Assembly: GCA_013215095.1 (NCBI GenBank)
Contig: JABSPM010000003.1
Span: forward strand, 1-57,509
DNA length: 57,509 nt
Direction: 5' to 3'
DNA from: Flavobacteriaceae bacterium
GTDB lineage: Bacteria > Bacteroidota > Bacteroidia > Flavobacteriales > Flavobacteriaceae
A program made the position numbers and the translations under genes. The notes under the pieces were generated by a model. That model did not search any database. It was given only the letters and a program-made list of their open reading frames with translations, and was not told the DNA's origin. This document shows positions 43,937 to 53,300 of the stretch, in pieces; the stretch's first letter is position 1, and each line of letters begins with the position of its first letter.

Positions 43937-45589
43937 TTAATTCAATAATTGTTTTGCATGTTCTAATGCTGAATTTGAAATTTGCTTACCTCCAAGCATT
44001 TGTGCAATTTCCAGAATACGATCATGTGCCTCTAATCGTTCAACTTTTGTAACAGTTACACCCTTATTTTCTTCTTTAAACACTTTATAATGCGTATTTC
44101 CTTTCGCAGCTATTTGCGGCAAATGGGTAATTGTAAACACCTGCATAGTATCACTCATATGTTTCATTATAGCTCCCATTTTATTTGAAACTTCCCCCGA
44201 GACACCGGTATCAATTTCATCAAACATAATAGTTGGTAGCTTTACATATTTGGCCAAAACTGCCTTAATAGCCAACATAATTCTAGATAATTCTCCACCA
44301 GAAGCGGCTTTTTTTAGGGTGTTAAATGTTCCGCCTTTATTCGCCGAAAATAAAAATAATAAGATATCTTTACCATTTGACAAAAATGTGTCGCTTTGTT
44401 CCACTGCGATTTGAAATTTTGCATTAGGCATTCCAAGATCTTTAAGTATATTTTCTAACTGCCTTACCAATCCTGGTATTGCCTTTTGTCTTTGGGTATG
44501 TATTTTTTGAGCCAAATGATTTAAGGCCTCATCTAATTTTATTTTTTCTTCGTTTAAGAGTTTAACTTCTGTATCAATATTTAAAACTACAGCCACCTTG
44601 GTTGCTAGATATTTTTCTATATCGCGCAGTTCATCAATAGTAGATACAGCGTGTTTGGTCATTAAATTATTAATTGTTTTTAATCGTGTATCCACAACTT
44701 GTAATCGCTCTGGATTATCTTCAAGCTGCTCTCCTATTTCATTTATTTCTGCATAAACGTCATCCAATTCAATATGAACGCTTTCTATTCTTTTATATAA
44801 ATTTTCATAATGTGGGGCGAATGTTCTTAGTTTATTTAAACTTACTTTTAAATTTGTTAAGGTTGCTATCGCGCCTAATTGTTCATCATTAAGTAGTTGT
44901 TCTGAAAGGCTTAATTCTGTTTTAATATCTTCTACGTTAGTCAAGGTTTCATATTCAGTTTCCAAGTCCTCTAATTCATCTGTAACCAATACGATATCTT
45001 GAAGTTCCTTTAACAAAAACTCATTGTAATCTTGTTCTTTAATAGCTTCGGACTTTTTAAGTTCTAAAGCTTCGAGTGTCGCCTTATTTTTCTTATAATC
45101 GTTTAATGTTTTTGAATATGCCTTTAAATCTATATGATTTTTAGCTAAAGCATCAATAACTTGAAATTGAAAAGCATCATTAGTAATTTCCATAGTTTGA
45201 TGCTGAGAATGAATATCTATCAAACGTTCTCCTAATTTTGATAGCACTTGCAAATTTACAGGAGAGTCATTCACAAAAGCGCGCGATTTACCGGAAGGTA
45301 AAATTTCTCTTCTGACTATAGTTTCAGACTCATAATCTAAAGCTTGATCTTCAAAAAATTGTCGTAAACTATAGTTTGATATCTGGAAAGTAGCTTCAAT
45401 TACACACTTTTTTGAAGCATCTTTTACGCTAGACACATCGGCTCGTTTGCCTAAAATAAGCGACAAACCGCCTAGTAATATAGATTTACCAGCACCTGTT
45501 TCTCCTGTAATACTAACGAGACCGTCCGTGAATTCTACATTGAGATACTCTATGAGTGCAAAGTTTTTTATGGATAATGATGCTAACAA
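43937..45589 (-). CDS. recN: DNA repair protein RecN
   Basis: RecN is an SMC-like ATPase acting early in double-strand break repair. The 550 residues show Walker A SITGETGAGKSILLGGL (Lys35), a long coiled-coil central region (about 150-360, rich in Glu, Lys and Leu), the ABC-type signature AASGGELSRIMLAIK and Walker B IMFDEIDTGVSGE. The C-terminal end has FTITHLPQIAAKG. It lies 61 bp after porD and before fabI, in the same direction. Confidence 0.95.
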   Translation of the reverse strand: MLASLSIKNFALIEYLNVEFTDGLVSITGETGAGKSILLGGLSLILGKRADVSSVKDASKKCVIEATFQISNYSLRQFFEDQALDYESETIVRREILPSGKSRAFVNDSPVNLQVLSKLGERLIDIHSQHQTMEITNDAFQFQVIDALAKNHIDLKAYSKTLNDYKKNKATLEALELKKSEAIKEQDYNEFLLKELQDIVLVTDELEDLETEYETLTNVEDIKTELSLSEQLLNDEQLGAIATLTNLKVSLNKLRTFAPHYENLYKRIESVHIELDDVYAEINEIGEQLEDNPERLQVVDTRLKTINNLMTKHAVSTIDELRDIEKYLATKVAVVLNIDTEVKLLNEEKIKLDEALNHLAQKIHTQRQKAIPGLVRQLENILKDLGMPNAKFQIAVEQSDTFLSNGKDILLFLFSANKGGTFNTLKKAASGGELSRIMLAIKAVLAKYVKLPTIMFDEIDTGVSGEVSNKMGAIMKHMSDTMQVFTITHLPQIAAKGNTHYKVFKEENKGVTVTKVERLEAHDRILEIAQMLGGKQISNSALEHAKQLLN

Positions 45590-45650
45590 TGGTTTTAAAT
45601 TTTGTTATACAGAAACACAATTATTACTTCAGAAAATTATAATACTACAT

Positions 45651-46541
45651 CTAGAATTTTATAGTCCTCCATTTGCTGGCATGTAATGGTGCTATCCTAT
45701 TTAAATTACCCACAAATTGGGAAATATTAACGCTTGGTCCATTTGAAAATATTTCTTGAATTTCTTCTGCCTTTGCGTCAAAAAAGACTCTTAATATAAA
45801 TGAATTTGGTCTTCTGTTATTCATTGTAAAAAATTGATCTACAGAATTTGCAATACGTTCTTTCGCTTTCTTTTGATCCTCATGCATAATATCCAAGGCA
45901 TTTCTATGGTATTGGTACATCACACTTCTAAACTCTTTATAAGTTTTAGACATTATATTATTAATCAATTGGCTGCGAGTTTGATCTCCTCCTTTAGGTG
46001 GCTCCCATCCTTTTGAGCTCTCTAACTGCGAGTACCCAACAATTGCTCGTGCTTGATCGTAATATTTATCACCTCCATTTAATGAAAATGTATCTGCATC
46101 TAAGCCCAAAATCATATAGACATGAAATGCTATTACAGACACCAAATTGGATTGGTATTGTGTAGGACTATAGTTAAGATTTTGATATTCTAAATACTGA
46201 AAATCAAAATCTTTATCATTAAAATTATAGACTGGTGTATTATAAGACGAATTAAAGACAGGTCTAGATGAGAGTACTTGTATGGTTGCTTTAAATTTAT
46301 CATTATCCTGTTCAAGTATATTTATAAACATGCTACAATCTATTCGTTCTTGCTGCAGAAACTTCTTACCGGTCCATTTGGTGTTATTTACAAACTCTTT
46401 AAGCTGTCTTTGTAAGGTTTTAAAAATTTGAAGATTTTCATTTCCTGTTTGTTCGGCATTTATAACCAATTCACAGTTTAATTCTTGGGCATTTAAATTA
46501 ATTATGCTTATAAGTGACAGTATCAATAATAACTTACGCAT
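45651..46541 (-). CDS. porD: PorD-like (DUF4835) type IX secretion protein
   Basis: The 296-residue exported protein has a signal peptide (LLLILSLISIINLNAQ) and then the DUF4835 domain through to the C-terminus (QELNCELVINAEQTGNENLQ in part; DFQYLEYQNLNYSPTQYQSN in part; the tail ends ASKWRTIKF). This family is named PorD for its link to T9SS in Porphyromonas; its mechanism is not known. The start overlaps the coaBC stop by 8 bp, so the two are translationally coupled. It fits a cell that has a PorV2-like barrel and T9SS substrates encoded in the same window. Confidence 0.85.
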   Translation of the reverse strand: MRKLLLILSLISIINLNAQELNCELVINAEQTGNENLQIFKTLQRQLKEFVNNTKWTGKKFLQQERIDCSMFINILEQDNDKFKATIQVLSSRPVFNSSYNTPVYNFNDKDFDFQYLEYQNLNYSPTQYQSNLVSVIAFHVYMILGLDADTFSLNGGDKYYDQARAIVGYSQLESSKGWEPPKGGDQTRSQLINNIMSKTYKEFRSVMYQYHRNALDIMHEDQKKAKERIANSVDQFFTMNNRRPNSFILRVFFDAKAEEIQEIFSNGPSVNISQFVGNLNRIAPLHASKWRTIKF

Positions 46542-47745
46542 GTAGATGTTTTAGTATTTCGTTAATCAAATCAGAAGCCACCTCTGTTTTAGATTTAAGC
46601 TCAAATTCGGTAATAGTTTGACTTTTATCAATAAACGTTACTTTATTTGTAGCGCCTCCAAAACCAGCTCCTTTATCATTTAACGAATTTAATACAATTA
46701 AGTCTAAATTCTTTCTTTTTAGTTTACCAATTGCATTTTCTAATTCGTTATTGGTTTCTAATGCAAAGCCCACCAAGAATTGTTGAGTTTTAAGTGTGCC
46801 ACAAGAAGCTAGAATATCCTTGGTTTTTTCTAACTCTAAACTTAACGTATTCGTTTTCTTTTTTATTTTCTGAAGTGCAACATTCTTTGGTCTATAATCT
46901 GCAACTGCTGCTGATAATATAGCAACATCTGTATGTTCATAGTATTGATGAACGGCTTCATACATTTCCTGGGCACTCACTACAGGTAAGACGCTTATAA
47001 GGTTATGTTCTACTTTTTGATGTGTTGGTCCAGAAACTAGAACAACATTGGCACCAAGATTAGCAGCAGTTTTAGCTATTTCATACCCCATTTTGCCACT
47101 AGAATGATTGCCTATAAATCTAACAGGGTCTATAGCTTCATAGGTTGGACCAGCAGTTACTAGTACAGATTTTCCTCGTAACGGTAATTTATTAAGGATA
47201 TCCTTTTCAATAAATGCAACGATATCTTCTGGCTCAGCCATACGTCCTTGCCCTATTAATCCACTAGCCAATTCGCCACTTGTAGCAGGAATCATAATAT
47301 TCCCAAACCGTTCTAAAGTTTTAAAAGAGGCTAATGTTGATGGATGTTGATACATGTCCAAATCCATTGCCGGCGCAAAGTAAACAGGACATTTTGCCGA
47401 TAAATAGGTAGCTAATAAAAAATTATCGCTATTACCAGAGGTCATTTTAGACAAGGTATTGGCTGTCGCTGGCGCTATAACAAATAGGTCGGCCCAAAGT
47501 CCTAATTCTACGTGGTTGTTCCAGGTCGCACCATCATCATTATTGTCTGTAAATGTTGAGTGTACTGGATGTTTTGAGAGTGTAGATAAGGTTAATGGTG
47601 TTATAAAATCTTTAGAAGCAGGTGTCATCACAACTCTAACTTGTGCACCTGCTTTTATAAATAACCTTACTAATGAGGCGGTTTTATAGGCAGCAATACC
47701 TGCTGTAATGCCTAAAACTATGTTTTTGCCTCGTAAAATAGACAT
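46534..47745 (-). CDS. coaBC: Bifunctional CoaBC (phosphopantothenoylcysteine decarboxylase / phosphopantothenate-cysteine ligase)
   Basis: CoaBC makes 4'-phosphopantetheine from 4'-phosphopantothenate and cysteine in coenzyme A synthesis. The N-terminal flavoprotein half (about 1-180) contains VLGITAGIAAYKTASLVR, the active-site region NHVELGLWADLFVIAPATANT and APAMDLDMYQHP. The C-terminal ligase half (about 185-403) has VLVTAGPTYEAIDPVRFIGN and the KxKK-like stretch KIKKK. I chose ATG at 47743-47745; a TTG two codons upstream would start directly after the rpoZ stop. It overlaps porD by 8 bp. Confidence 0.95.
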   Translation of the reverse strand: MSILRGKNIVLGITAGIAAYKTASLVRLFIKAGAQVRVVMTPASKDFITPLTLSTLSKHPVHSTFTDNNDDGATWNNHVELGLWADLFVIAPATANTLSKMTSGNSDNFLLATYLSAKCPVYFAPAMDLDMYQHPSTLASFKTLERFGNIMIPATSGELASGLIGQGRMAEPEDIVAFIEKDILNKLPLRGKSVLVTAGPTYEAIDPVRFIGNHSSGKMGYEIAKTAANLGANVVLVSGPTHQKVEHNLISVLPVVSAQEMYEAVHQYYEHTDVAILSAAVADYRPKNVALQKIKKKTNTLSLELEKTKDILASCGTLKTQQFLVGFALETNNELENAIGKLKRKNLDLIVLNSLNDKGAGFGGATNKVTFIDKSQTITEFELKSKTEVASDLINEILKHLHA

Positions 47746-47751
47746 TGTCAA

Positions 47752-48081
47752 TTACTCTTGAGTGTCGTCTTGTGTGTTTCTGAAATACACCTTATCGTTT
47801 AACCATTCTTGCACGGCTAAAGCGTGAGGTTTAGGTAATCTTTCATAAAACTTAGATACTTCAATTTGCTCTTTGTTTTCGAAAATCTCTTCTAAACTGT
47901 CATTATAAGTAGCAAATTCTTCTAATTTATCAATAAGCTCTTTACGTATTTCTGTATTGATTTGCTCTGCTCTTCTTGAAATTACAGAAATGGCTTCATA
48001 GATATTCTCCGTTGGAGCATCAATTGCATTTCTATCATAAGTTTCTGTTGTTGTTGGAGCATTTACTTTCTTTAAATCCAT
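47752..48081 (-). CDS. rpoZ: RNA polymerase omega subunit
   Basis: The 109-residue omega subunit stabilises the beta' subunit in RNA polymerase. It begins MDLKKVNAPTTTETYDRNAI and has the core EAISVISRRAEQINTEIRKE, which corresponds to the omega helical region as found in Bacteroidota, where the protein is longer than in E. coli by a C-terminal acidic extension (VYFRNTQDDTQE). It lies 13 bp after bamD and directly before coaBC; the rpoZ-coaBC order is conserved widely among bacteria and supports both calls. Confidence 0.93.
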   Translation of the reverse strand: MDLKKVNAPTTTETYDRNAIDAPTENIYEAISVISRRAEQINTEIRKELIDKLEEFATYNDSLEEIFENKEQIEVSKFYERLPKPHALAVQEWLNDKVYFRNTQDDTQE

Positions 48082-48094
48082 TGCTATATCTAAA

Positions 48095-48895
48095 TTAACT
48101 TTTAGTTTCGTATTGTTTTAATATTGTATTTAATTCTTCAATCATTGCGTTAGCTTGCATCAAATATTTTGAGTCTGCAAATGATTTTTTCAATGAATTA
48201 AAATAACTTTTTGCTTTATTCGTTCGCTCTTGCTTTTTCCATTCTACACTGTTGATTGCCAATTTGTATGCAGCATCAAATCTATAAAACAGTGCATCCT
48301 CCTTAAAAAATGATCCGGGGTAATCCAACAAGAAATTATCAAATGACTTTATAGACGCTTGATAATCTGATATTCTATTGTATTGCTTAGCTATTGAAAA
48401 AGCTTTCTTTTCTAATTTATAATCTAACTCCTTCACCAATATATTGGCTTCTGCTATATATTGTGATTCTGGATATGTATTTATGAAATTTTGCAATTTC
48501 TCAATACCTTCAATGGTTTCATTTTGCTCTTTAGAATAAACTGGAGATATATTGTAATAACTCTTAGCCGCTAAAAAGGCCATTTCCTCAACTTTTTCAC
48601 TTTTAGGATATGAACTCACAAAACGTTCCATTTGGTAACTTGAGGTATAGTAGTCTTTGGTATGATATAAAGTCATCGAAAACATATACATTAACTTCTC
48701 TGCTTGTGGCTTACCGCGATACTTTGGAACTATTTGCCCTAAAATACTATTGGCTTTATTATATTTTCCTGCATCGAACATTTCCGTTCCAACGGTAAAT
48801 TTTTCTGAGATGTTTTCAGATTTTAAAGCGCGCTGATATTTACTACATGATGTATATAATATGGATAGCGCTAATATGTAAAAAAGTTTCTTCAT
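48095..48895 (-). CDS. bamD: Outer-membrane assembly lipoprotein BamD
   Basis: BamD is an essential lipoprotein of the BAM complex that inserts beta-barrel proteins in the outer membrane. The 266-residue protein has a lipoprotein signal (ALSILYTSC, Cys17). TPR-like pairs follow (ENISEKFTVGTEMFDAGKYN; AEKLMYMFSMTLYHTKDYYT; VEEMAFLAAKSYYNISP). The motif FINTYPESQYIAEANILVKE matches the YP-S-Y-- repeats of BamD. It is upstream of rpoZ, coaBC and porD in the same direction and leads that part of the block. Confidence 0.92.
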   Translation of the reverse strand: MKKLFYILALSILYTSCSKYQRALKSENISEKFTVGTEMFDAGKYNKANSILGQIVPKYRGKPQAEKLMYMFSMTLYHTKDYYTSSYQMERFVSSYPKSEKVEEMAFLAAKSYYNISPVYSKEQNETIEGIEKLQNFINTYPESQYIAEANILVKELDYKLEKKAFSIAKQYNRISDYQASIKSFDNFLLDYPGSFFKEDALFYRFDAAYKLAINSVEWKKQERTNKAKSYFNSLKKSFADSKYLMQANAMIEELNTILKQYETKS

Positions 48896-49002
48896 GATTT
48901 TAAACAGACTGCAAAAATAGGTATTTATAATTGATTTTAAAAACTAATATTTTTCGCTAAAATAAAGGGTTAATCTTGCAATTGGTTTTGTTTAAGTAAT
49001 AT

Positions 49003-49925
49003 TTAACTTTTCAAAGGCTCTATGGCATCCAGAAGTTTATGGTCTAAAACCATTTTTCCTTCAGCATTATAATAGAATGCTTTGGTAAATTTATAGTCGA
49101 TTTTCAATTCGCTTAAAAGGTAGGAGTGCAATTGATGTACTTCTTGATTAAAAGCGTCATCATAATAGCTAATCATAATTAGTAATTCGCCATTTTGTTT
49201 TTTAATATCTGTATTTGTGAATTTTCGCAATGGACTTTGCGTGTCAATTTCATGCACTACAGTCCAAGTCGTTGGCAAATACGTAATTTGTTCTCGTTCT
49301 AATTTCAAATCATAAAACACATTGCTGTATGTACCTAAATTATTTTTTTCAGACAAAGACAGAGTCATTGAAACCCTCGGATTAATCATAATACTTTTTC
49401 TATTATTAACCAGTCTAAACATAATTGCTTGCGTAATATTAAAATCTCTATAAATAGCATGTTTACTAAACCGTATAGAAGCTTTTGGTTTGGAAAACCT
49501 ACCATATAACAATCCTGTTATAAAACTAAACATCAAAACCCCTAATAAAGCCTCAACAGAGGACACAATTCCACCTGCTATACCTATTGGAGACATGGCG
49601 CCATACCCAAGTGTAGTTACGTTTGACATGAAAAGAAAAAGGCATTGACTATATCTTGAAATACACTTCCTGTAGTCGTTGTTATCTGTTCTATACCTAT
49701 AGTAAAATATATTAGCGCAAAACAAATATTTAGCACGACGTAGGCTAGAAATACGAGTAAAAATAATTTATACCATGAAATTTGCAAAAGATAATTATAA
49801 GCCTCCCGAAGGCGTGGAGATTTATTAAGATGCACTACATTAAAGGTTCCGTCTTTGTTCACCATGCGTTTTGCTAATGGTGAAGACGTTTTACCTAACC
49901 CTGGATCTTTTATACGTTTTGCCAA
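49003..49925 (-). pseudogene. Frameshifted inward-rectifier-type (Kir-like) potassium channel gene
   Basis: Two minus-strand frames form one bacterial Kir channel. The first (49617-49925) begins MAKRIKDPGLGKTSSPLAKR and contains the amphipathic and first membrane helix (WYKLFLLVFLAYVVLNI). It stops in the pore loop at VNAFFFSCQT. The second resumes one base out of frame with TTLGYGAMSPIG, the second membrane helix and the cytoplasmic beta-sandwich (KHAIYRDFNITQAIMFRLVNN). The expected filter is Q-T-x-T-T-L-G-Y-G; a single base is missing at about 49617-49620, just before it. Everything else looks intact. The cause could be a recent mutation or an assembly error. It sits between dapA and bamD. 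Confidence 0.8.
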
Positions 49926-49926
49926 T

Positions 49927-50802
49927 CTATAATTTTACTAAACTTGCTTCAATTTTTGATTTAGAATTTTCTGTAGCTGACACTAATGGTAATCTTACCA
50001 CATCATTACAAAAACCTTTAATTTGCAAAACCGCTTTAATTCCTGCTGGATTATTTTCTTCAAAAATATTTGAAATTACGTCCATTAATTTATAATGTAT
50101 TTTATAAGCGTCTTGAACTTGACCTTCTCTTCCCAATCGAATCATTTCAGAAAATTCTGTTGGAAATGCTTGCCCTATTACAGAAATTACTCCTGCTCCT
50201 CCCGCTAGCGTTGTACTTAATGCCAAATCATCATCTCCCGAAATAACTAAGAAATCCTTAGGCTTAACTTTTAATAACTGTAAATATTGTTGCATAACTC
50301 CAGCAGCTTCCTTTACTGCAACAACATTATCAAAGTCATTAGCTAATCTGAGAATTGTTTCTGGAGTCATATTCTTGGAGGTTCTTCCTGGTACATTATA
50401 TAAAATAATTGGCACTGGAGAAACTTCAGAAACTGCTTTAAAATGCTGATACAAACCATCTTGAGTTGGTTTACTATAATACGGAGACACCGACAAAATT
50501 GCAGCAAATTGTGATAAATCTGTTGTGTTTATCTCTTCAATAACAGCTGCCGTATGGTTACCTCCAACACCCAGTACCATCGGCACTCTTCCTTTATTTG
50601 TGTTTGAAACTGTCTTTACTATTTCTAATTTTTCTTGCTTTGTAATCGTTACGCTCTCACCAGTTGTACCACTAATAACTAAATAATTAGTCCCGTTCTC
50701 TATATTATAATTTACAATACGAGCTAATGCGTCATGATCTACTTTTAAATCTGAAGTAAATGGTGTTACTAGTGCTACTCCAGTTCCCAATAATGCTTTC
50801 AT
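49927..50802 (-). CDS. dapA: 4-Hydroxy-tetrahydrodipicolinate synthase
   Basis: DapA condenses pyruvate and aspartate semialdehyde, the first step to lysine and diaminopimelate. From the ATG at 50800-50802 the product has 291 residues, the normal length, starting [15 protein letters not shown]. The TIM barrel carries [18 protein letters not shown] (Tyr of the proton relay) and VVAVKEAAG (Schiff-base Lys). An 18-codon extension upstream is unlikely. The start overlaps closely with the end of the DUF6913 gene (1 bp between). The broken K+ channel gene begins 1 bp downstream. Confidence 0.94.
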   Translation of the reverse strand: MKALLGTGVALVTPFTSDLKVDHDALARIVNYNIENGTNYLVISGTTGESVTITKQEKLEIVKTVSNTNKGRVPMVLGVGGNHTAAVIEEINTTDLSQFAAILSVSPYYSKPTQDGLYQHFKAVSEVSPVPIILYNVPGRTSKNMTPETILRLANDFDNVVAVKEAAGVMQQYLQLLKVKPKDFLVISGDDDLALSTTLAGGAGVISVIGQAFPTEFSEMIRLGREGQVQDAYKIHYKLMDVISNIFEENNPAGIKAVLQIKGFCNDVVRLPLVSATENSKSKIEASLVKL

Positions 50803-50803
50803 T

Positions 50804-51325
50804 CTATATTTTATTAAGTATTTTAAGGTATTTTTGCAACTCTTGCTTAAAAACATCTATCTGCTTAATCGCCACTACACTAATCATTAAATCAAAAAGA
50901 CGGTCTTCATCAGAATTAATACCTATTTTAAAATTTGCTTTAGAACTCGCTGTAATTACTTGTAATTCTAGAGCACTAGAATTGTAATAACTAATTAAGG
51001 CATCAAAATCAGTATTCACGAAATTTTGCAATGCCGTTTTTTTCAACTTTCCATTCCAACCTATATCCTTTGCAGAAAAGACATCATCCATAGACGCCAT
51101 GTCATTTTTTTTTGCTTCCACAAAGGTCATAAATTTTACCTCTCTTTCATCAACGCCAATAGAAACCGCTAATTGCCTGCATTTCTCATAATCTATAAAT
51201 TCGTCGCTATGCATCAAAACGCCAACAGAAGCTATTTTTTTATCCCCAAATCTTACTTGAAGAGAATTTAAAGCTTTCTTAATGTATTTTTGATTAGATT
51301 TATCTTTAAATCGTTTTAAAAACAT
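50804..51325 (-). CDS. DUF6913 protein
   Basis: The 173-residue soluble protein opens [20 protein letters not shown]. It has alternating beta residues ([40 protein letters not shown] is the rough pattern) and ends in a helix ([18 protein letters not shown]). I recall this flavobacterial family as DUF6913, with no known function. It precedes dapA by 1 bp and starts the long minus-strand block. It is divergent from the 5'-nucleotidase pair, with 69 bp between starts. Confidence 0.78.
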   Translation of the reverse strand: MFLKRFKDKSNQKYIKKALNSLQVRFGDKKIASVGVLMHSDEFIDYEKCRQLAVSIGVDEREVKFMTFVEAKKNDMASMDDVFSAKDIGWNGKLKKTALQNFVNTDFDALISYYNSSALELQVITASSKANFKIGINSDEDRLFDLMISVVAIKQIDVFKQELQKYLKILNKI

Positions 51326-51394
51326 TTATTTTTACAGTTTCAGCAAAAATAAAAAAAGCACATTGATTTTTTTAGAAAATAATAACCTTATTAA

Positions 51395-52150
51395 ATGAAT
51401 TATAAACATTTTATTTACGCCATTGCCATTCTTATTTTTTACGGATGCCGAAAAGATTACCAATTAACCAAAATAGAAGGCAAACGTCTTGAAATAGATG
51501 AAAATATTGTCGCTAATGCAGAAATAGAAGCTTTTATAAAACCTTATAGAATGCATGTAAATAAAAACCTAGATCGCGTTTTATCATATGCTGTTGATAC
51601 CTACTCTAAGAAGGACGGTGAATTTAATACTGCAATAGGAAACATGATGGCGGACGCTGTAATGCGACAAAGCAATCCCATTTTCAAAAAACGCACAGGA
51701 AACGATCTTGATATAGTATTACTTAATTATGGTGGCATTCGCTCCATCTTATCCCAAGGAAATGTAAGTATCAGAACAGCTTATCAGATTATGCCCTTTG
51801 AAAATAGCGTGGTTGTTGCAACATTAAAAGGAACAGACATTAAAGCTATAGTATCCTATCTTCAAAACGCAAAAGAGGCCCATCCAATTGCAGGTATGCA
51901 ACTGCAACTGGATAAAAATTTCAATGTAATTTCTGCAACTATAAAAGGACAACCTATTGAAGACCATAAAACCTATTATGTAGCAACCAATGACTATTTA
52001 TACCATGGTGGAGATCATATGACTTTCTTTAAAAATAGCAGTAATGTAGAACTTCTAGACTATAAAATACGCAATGTATTGATTGATTACTTTACCCAAA
52101 TGGACACACTAAAACCCACTATTGATAAACGCTTTACAAAACACAACTAG
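51395..52150 (+). CDS. 5'-Nucleotidase C-terminal domain lipoprotein
   Basis: The 251-residue lipoprotein (IAILIFYGC, Cys18) corresponds to the C-terminal substrate-binding domain of UshA-like 5'-nucleotidases. Motifs are FNTAIGNMMADAVMRQS, VLLNYGGIRS, YQIMPFENSVVVATLKG and TNDYLYHGGDHMTF, which hold the aromatic and Arg residues that grip the nucleotide base. The metallophosphoesterase half is absent from this protein but encoded by the next gene, 3 bp downstream. Together they would form a complete exported nucleotidase releasing phosphate and nucleosides. Confidence 0.9.
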   Translation: MNYKHFIYAIAILIFYGCRKDYQLTKIEGKRLEIDENIVANAEIEAFIKPYRMHVNKNLDRVLSYAVDTYSKKDGEFNTAIGNMMADAVMRQSNPIFKKRTGNDLDIVLLNYGGIRSILSQGNVSIRTAYQIMPFENSVVVATLKGTDIKAIVSYLQNAKEAHPIAGMQLQLDKNFNVISATIKGQPIEDHKTYYVATNDYLYHGGDHMTFFKNSSNVELLDYKIRNVLIDYFTQMDTLKPTIDKRFTKHN

Positions 52151-52153
52151 ACC

Positions 52154-53068
52154 ATGAAAAGAAGACAATTTATACAACAGACAATGGCAACAACTGCCTT
52201 AGCATCTATCGGCGGCCTAGGTTTACAATCATTTTCTAACAGTGCTACAAAAAAAATAACCATCTTACACACTAACGATGTGCATAGCCATATCGACCCC
52301 TTTGGACCCGAAGATGGTAAAAACCCTAATAAAGGTGGTGTTGCACGTCGAGCGGCTATAGTAGAATCTATCAGACAAGAAAACCCTAATACTCTATTAT
52401 TAGATGCTGGTGATATTTTTCAAGGAACCCCATATTTTAATTATTACGGTGGCGAATTAGAATTTAAACTTATGAGTATGCTCAAATATGATGTTGCGAC
52501 TATAGGAAACCATGATTTTGATAATGGCATCGATGGGTTATACAAACAAATTCCACATGCTAAATTTGACTTTGTTTCTGCCAATTATGATTTTACCAAT
52601 ACTGTAATGGACACGCATGTTAAACCTTATAAAACCTTTATTAAAAATGGAATCAAAATAGGCGTTTTTGGATTAGGAGTTCAGCTTGAAGGACTGGTTA
52701 CAAAAAAGCTATATAAAGAAACAAAATACCTAGACCCCATTACAATTGCTCAAGATATGAGTCACAAGCTTAAAATTGAGGAAAAATGCGACTTAGTGAT
52801 CTGCTTGTCTCATGTTGGATATCATTACAAAAAGAACCCAGATAAAGTTTCTGATTTAAACATTGCCAAAGCGACTCAGGATATCGACTTAATTATTGGC
52901 GGTCATACACATACCTTTTTAGCACATCCCACAATTGCAAAAAATGCCAAAGGGCAAAATCTTTTAGTTAATCAGGTTGGATGTTATGGCCTTTACTTAG
53001 GACGTGTAGATTTTTACTTTAATAACGACAAAACTAAAACCGCAAAAGGCACATCAATACTTGTATAA
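52154..53068 (+). CDS. Tat-exported metallophosphoesterase (5'-nucleotidase N-terminal domain)
   Basis: The 304-residue protein has a twin-arginine signal (MKRRQFIQQTMATTALASI) and a calcineurin-like metallophosphoesterase domain. Metal ligands are visible in ILHTNDVHSHIDP, DAGDIFQGTPYF, TIGNHDFDNG, LSHVGYH and GGHTHTF. This is the catalytic half of UshA-type 5'-nucleotidase; the base-binding half is the preceding gene. The start follows that gene by 3 bp. Export would use Tat (tatC is at 5096), while its partner is a Sec lipoprotein, so assembly must occur in the periplasm. Confidence 0.92.
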   Translation: MKRRQFIQQTMATTALASIGGLGLQSFSNSATKKITILHTNDVHSHIDPFGPEDGKNPNKGGVARRAAIVESIRQENPNTLLLDAGDIFQGTPYFNYYGGELEFKLMSMLKYDVATIGNHDFDNGIDGLYKQIPHAKFDFVSANYDFTNTVMDTHVKPYKTFIKNGIKIGVFGLGVQLEGLVTKKLYKETKYLDPITIAQDMSHKLKIEEKCDLVICLSHVGYHYKKNPDKVSDLNIAKATQDIDLIIGGHTHTFLAHPTIAKNAKGQNLLVNQVGCYGLYLGRVDFYFNNDKTKTAKGTSILV

Positions 53069-53078
53069 AGGATAAAAA

Positions 53079-53300
53079 CTATTTTACATTCCCGTAATTT
53101 AGAGTAAAGACTAGAAGCCACAATATTAAACCTATTGCGACAGCATTTATAAAAAAGGATTTTATATCATTCAGTCCTATAACTGTGTTAAGCAAATGCA
53201 ACCATAAAACACTGTAAACAAACACTATTCCTACAAAAACACATATAGCATCTGCAAAAATGGAAATTAAAATAGAAAGTGACTCCCTATGAAACATCAT
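53079..53300 (-). CDS. Small membrane protein, 73 aa
   Basis: From the ATG at 53298-53300 the product is 73 residues with two hydrophobic helices (LSILISIFADAICVFVGIVF and SFFINAVAIGLILWLLVFTL). The alternative Met one codon later is equally good; a longer extension reads in frame but runs deeper into the upstream gene. The start overlaps the end of the gene at 53287 by about 14 bp, so translation is probably coupled. No family is recognised. Confidence 0.55.
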   Translation of the reverse strand: MMFHRESLSILISIFADAICVFVGIVFVYSVLWLHLLNTVIGLNDIKSFFINAVAIGLILWLLVFTLNYGNVK

